Assembly: GCA_000230955.3 (NCBI GenBank)
Contig: CP007060.1
Coordinates: 2,362,216 to 2,426,215 of the forward strand
Length of the DNA: 64,000 bases
Direction: 5' to 3'
Source of the DNA: Halobacterium sp. DL1
GTDB taxonomy: Archaea > Halobacteriota > Halobacteria > Halobacteriales > Halobacteriaceae
Below, one piece after another: positions 63,061 through 64,000 of the stretch. A model generated the notes under the pieces. The model was given only the letters and a program-made list of their open reading frames with translations. It made no database searches and was not told the origin of the DNA. How positions within the stretch are numbered: position 1 is the stretch's first letter; every line of letters begins with the position of its first letter. The position numbers and the translations under genes are program-made.

Positions 63061-63642
63061 ATGCCTCGATTCCGGTGGCTGTTCCTGGCGCTGCTCATCG
63101 TCCCCCTCGCGGACGCGCTGTTCCTGGTGTTCGTCGCCAGCGAACTCGGCTGGAAGGTCACCGTCGCTATCGTCGTGCTCACCGCCCTGCTCGGCACGCT
63201 GTTCGTCCGCGCCGAGGGTCGCCACACCATCCGGCGCATCCAGCGCGCGCTGGCCACCGGCGAGTCCCCGGCCGACGAACTCATCGACGGCGCGTTCCTC
63301 ATCGCCGCCGGCGCGTTCCTCCTCACGCCCGGCCTGCTCACCGACGCCCTCGGCTTCCTGCTCGTCTTCCCGGTGACGCGCATCCCGTTCCGGTACGCAG
63401 TCAAGCGCTGGGTCATCATCCCGAAACTCGACGAGCGCACCGGCGGCTTCGCCACCGGCAACGTCTACACGTTCGGCTTCCCCGGTGACGGCGCCAACCC
63501 CTTCGGCGGCGACTCGGGGGGCTCGGGCGGCGGCGGCTTCGACCCCCGGGACTTCGACCAGACTGCCAGCAGCGAGGACACTGTCGACCTCGACGAGGAG
63601 TCCTACGACGTGGAGTTCGACGACGACGAAGAGCGCCAGTAA
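63061..63642 (+). CDS. FxsA-family membrane protein
   Basis: A 193-residue protein. The FxsA core has about four helices (FRWLFLALLIVPLADALFLV, VTVAIVVLTALLGTLFV, AFLIAAGAFLLTPGLLTDALGF, FLLVFPVTRIPFRYAVK), followed by a Gly-rich and acidic C terminus (GGDSGGSGGGGFD, then EDTVDLDEESYDVEFDDDEE). Family members have been linked to phage exclusion in E. coli; no role is known in archaea. Confidence 0.92.
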   Translation: MPRFRWLFLALLIVPLADALFLVFVASELGWKVTVAIVVLTALLGTLFVRAEGRHTIRRIQRALATGESPADELIDGAFLIAAGAFLLTPGLLTDALGFLLVFPVTRIPFRYAVKRWVIIPKLDERTGGFATGNVYTFGFPGDGANPFGGDSGGSGGGGFDPRDFDQTASSEDTVDLDEESYDVEFDDDEERQ

Positions 63643-63671
63643 CGCACGCAGGCGCCGGTGTCGAAAGGAAA

Positions 63672-63680
63672 CCCTTAATT
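63672..63680 (+). promoter_or_regulatory. TATA-like box of tRNA-Ile
   Basis: cccttaatt is the only A/T-rich stretch in the 60 bases before the tRNA, about 30-38 bases upstream. Confidence 0.4.
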
Positions 63681-63709
63681 GTGGCACCGGCAAACGTTCG
63701 GTTGCGTTC

Positions 63710-63783
63710 GGGTCAGTAGCTCAACTAGGTAGAGCGCCACTCTGATAAGGTGGAAGTTTGCGGTTCAAATCCGCACTGACCCA
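63710..63783 (+). tRNA. tRNA-Ile (anticodon GAT)
   Basis: All four arms are seen: acceptor GGGTCAG/CTGACCC, D arm GCTC/GAGC, anticodon stem CCACT/GGTGG with loop CTGATAA (anticodon GAT at the centre), T arm TGCGG/CCGCA with TTCAAAT loop, discriminator A. No intron; CCA is not encoded. A TATA-like cccttaatt at 63672-63680 is placed for transcription. Confidence 0.96.
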
Positions 63784-63892
63784 CTCAGTTTCCTCTCGTT
63801 CACTGACCGAGCAGCGTCCCGTCTGTCGCTTGCTCGAGACACGCTTCTTCGGACAAGTCAGTTCAACTCCCGAGCCACCGTGTACGAGACGA

Positions 63893-64000
63893 TTACTCGC
63901 GTTCTCGACTGTCGGCGATGCGCTGGAGAGCGCCGGCGATAGCCTCGACAGCGACGAGGAACCGCCAGAGGAGGTACAGCGACACAAACAGCATCCCGAA
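63893..64000 (-). CDS. C-terminal end of a membrane gene (window edge)
   Basis: The last 36 codons read on the minus strand give FGMLFVSLYLLWRFLVAVEA and IAGALQRIADSRERE before TAA at 63893-63895. One hydrophobic helix is followed by a charged tail. The start lies beyond the window, or the Met at codon 3 could be the start of a very short protein. Not identified. Confidence 0.4.
   Translation of the reverse strand, partial: FGMLFVSLYLLWRFLVAVEAIAGALQRIADSRERE

Noticed and set aside
63710-64000. An integrated element at tRNA-Ile
   Set aside because: No second copy of the tRNA 3' end and no integrase can be seen within the window; the downstream partial gene looks like an ordinary membrane gene.

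Overview
The window reads as chromosomal DNA of a halophilic archaeon (class Halobacteria). GC content is very high with strong G/C third positions. The proteins are very acidic. Several families are haloarchaeal or archaeal hallmarks: CetZ, SAMP1, MptA GTP cyclohydrolase, HerA/NurA, GatD, class I HMG-CoA reductase, archaeal eIF1 and TrmB. Tat-type lipoprotein signals (twin arginine plus lipobox Cys) are frequent, and A/T-rich TATA-like boxes lie about 25-30 bases before start codons, as expected for leaderless transcripts. Genes are densely packed, often with ATGA or TGATG overlaps. I see no insertion sequence, CRISPR array or prophage. The genus cannot be named from sequence alone.

Layout. 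0-6.6 kb: end of an HPP-type membrane gene, bacterial-type ThrRS, a frameshifted Lrp/AsnC regulator, a small HTH protein, a DUF1611/dipeptide-epimerase pair (possible D-glutamate route) and a Vms1-like peptidyl-tRNA hydrolase. 6.7-18.5 kb: a potassium/RCK-rich region (two K+ channels, two membrane proteins with TrkA-C domains, an HPP-UspA fusion) interleaved with gatD, a GNAT enzyme, SAMP1 and a glycerophosphodiesterase. 18.6-24.6 kb: a nucleoside-catabolism block (nucleoside phosphorylase, PfkB kinase, ribose-1,5-bisphosphate isomerase, DeoC) with a DUF63 membrane protein and a beta-propeller of unknown role. 24.6-34.1 kb: PQQ-propeller lipoprotein, spermidine-synthase-like membrane protein, tRNA methylthiotransferase, CDF transporter, HIT protein, methionine aminopeptidase and an Ntn asparaginase. 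34.2-42 kb: cetZ and a membrane partner, icd, eIF1-like protein, and an E1alpha-E1beta-lipoyl operon without an E2 acyltransferase. 42-50.4 kb: hmgA, thiamine-binding genes, amidohydrolase, gpmI and nurA. 50.4-64 kb: ABC exporter, IMPase-like protein, HerA, UspA, KaiC-like ATPase, NAD kinase, mptA, TrmB, thioredoxin-fold protein, FxsA, tRNA-Ile(GAT) and a partial gene at the edge.

Links between genes. Nucleoside phosphorylase, PfkB and the isomerase fit the non-carboxylating pentose-bisphosphate route for ribonucleosides, with DeoC handling deoxyribose phosphate. NurA and HerA form the archaeal end-resection pair but are separated here by about 3.7 kb. The channels and TrkA-domain proteins suggest a K+ homeostasis neighbourhood.

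Most unusual features: two long palindromic intergenic elements (23.49-23.87 kb and 48.82-49.08 kb) that share arm and core sequences, one of them carrying twin-hairpin modules whose stems differ while the linkers are conserved; four convergent gene pairs whose stop codons overlap in the same CTAG tetramer; and a lone lipoyl domain translationally coupled to E1 genes.
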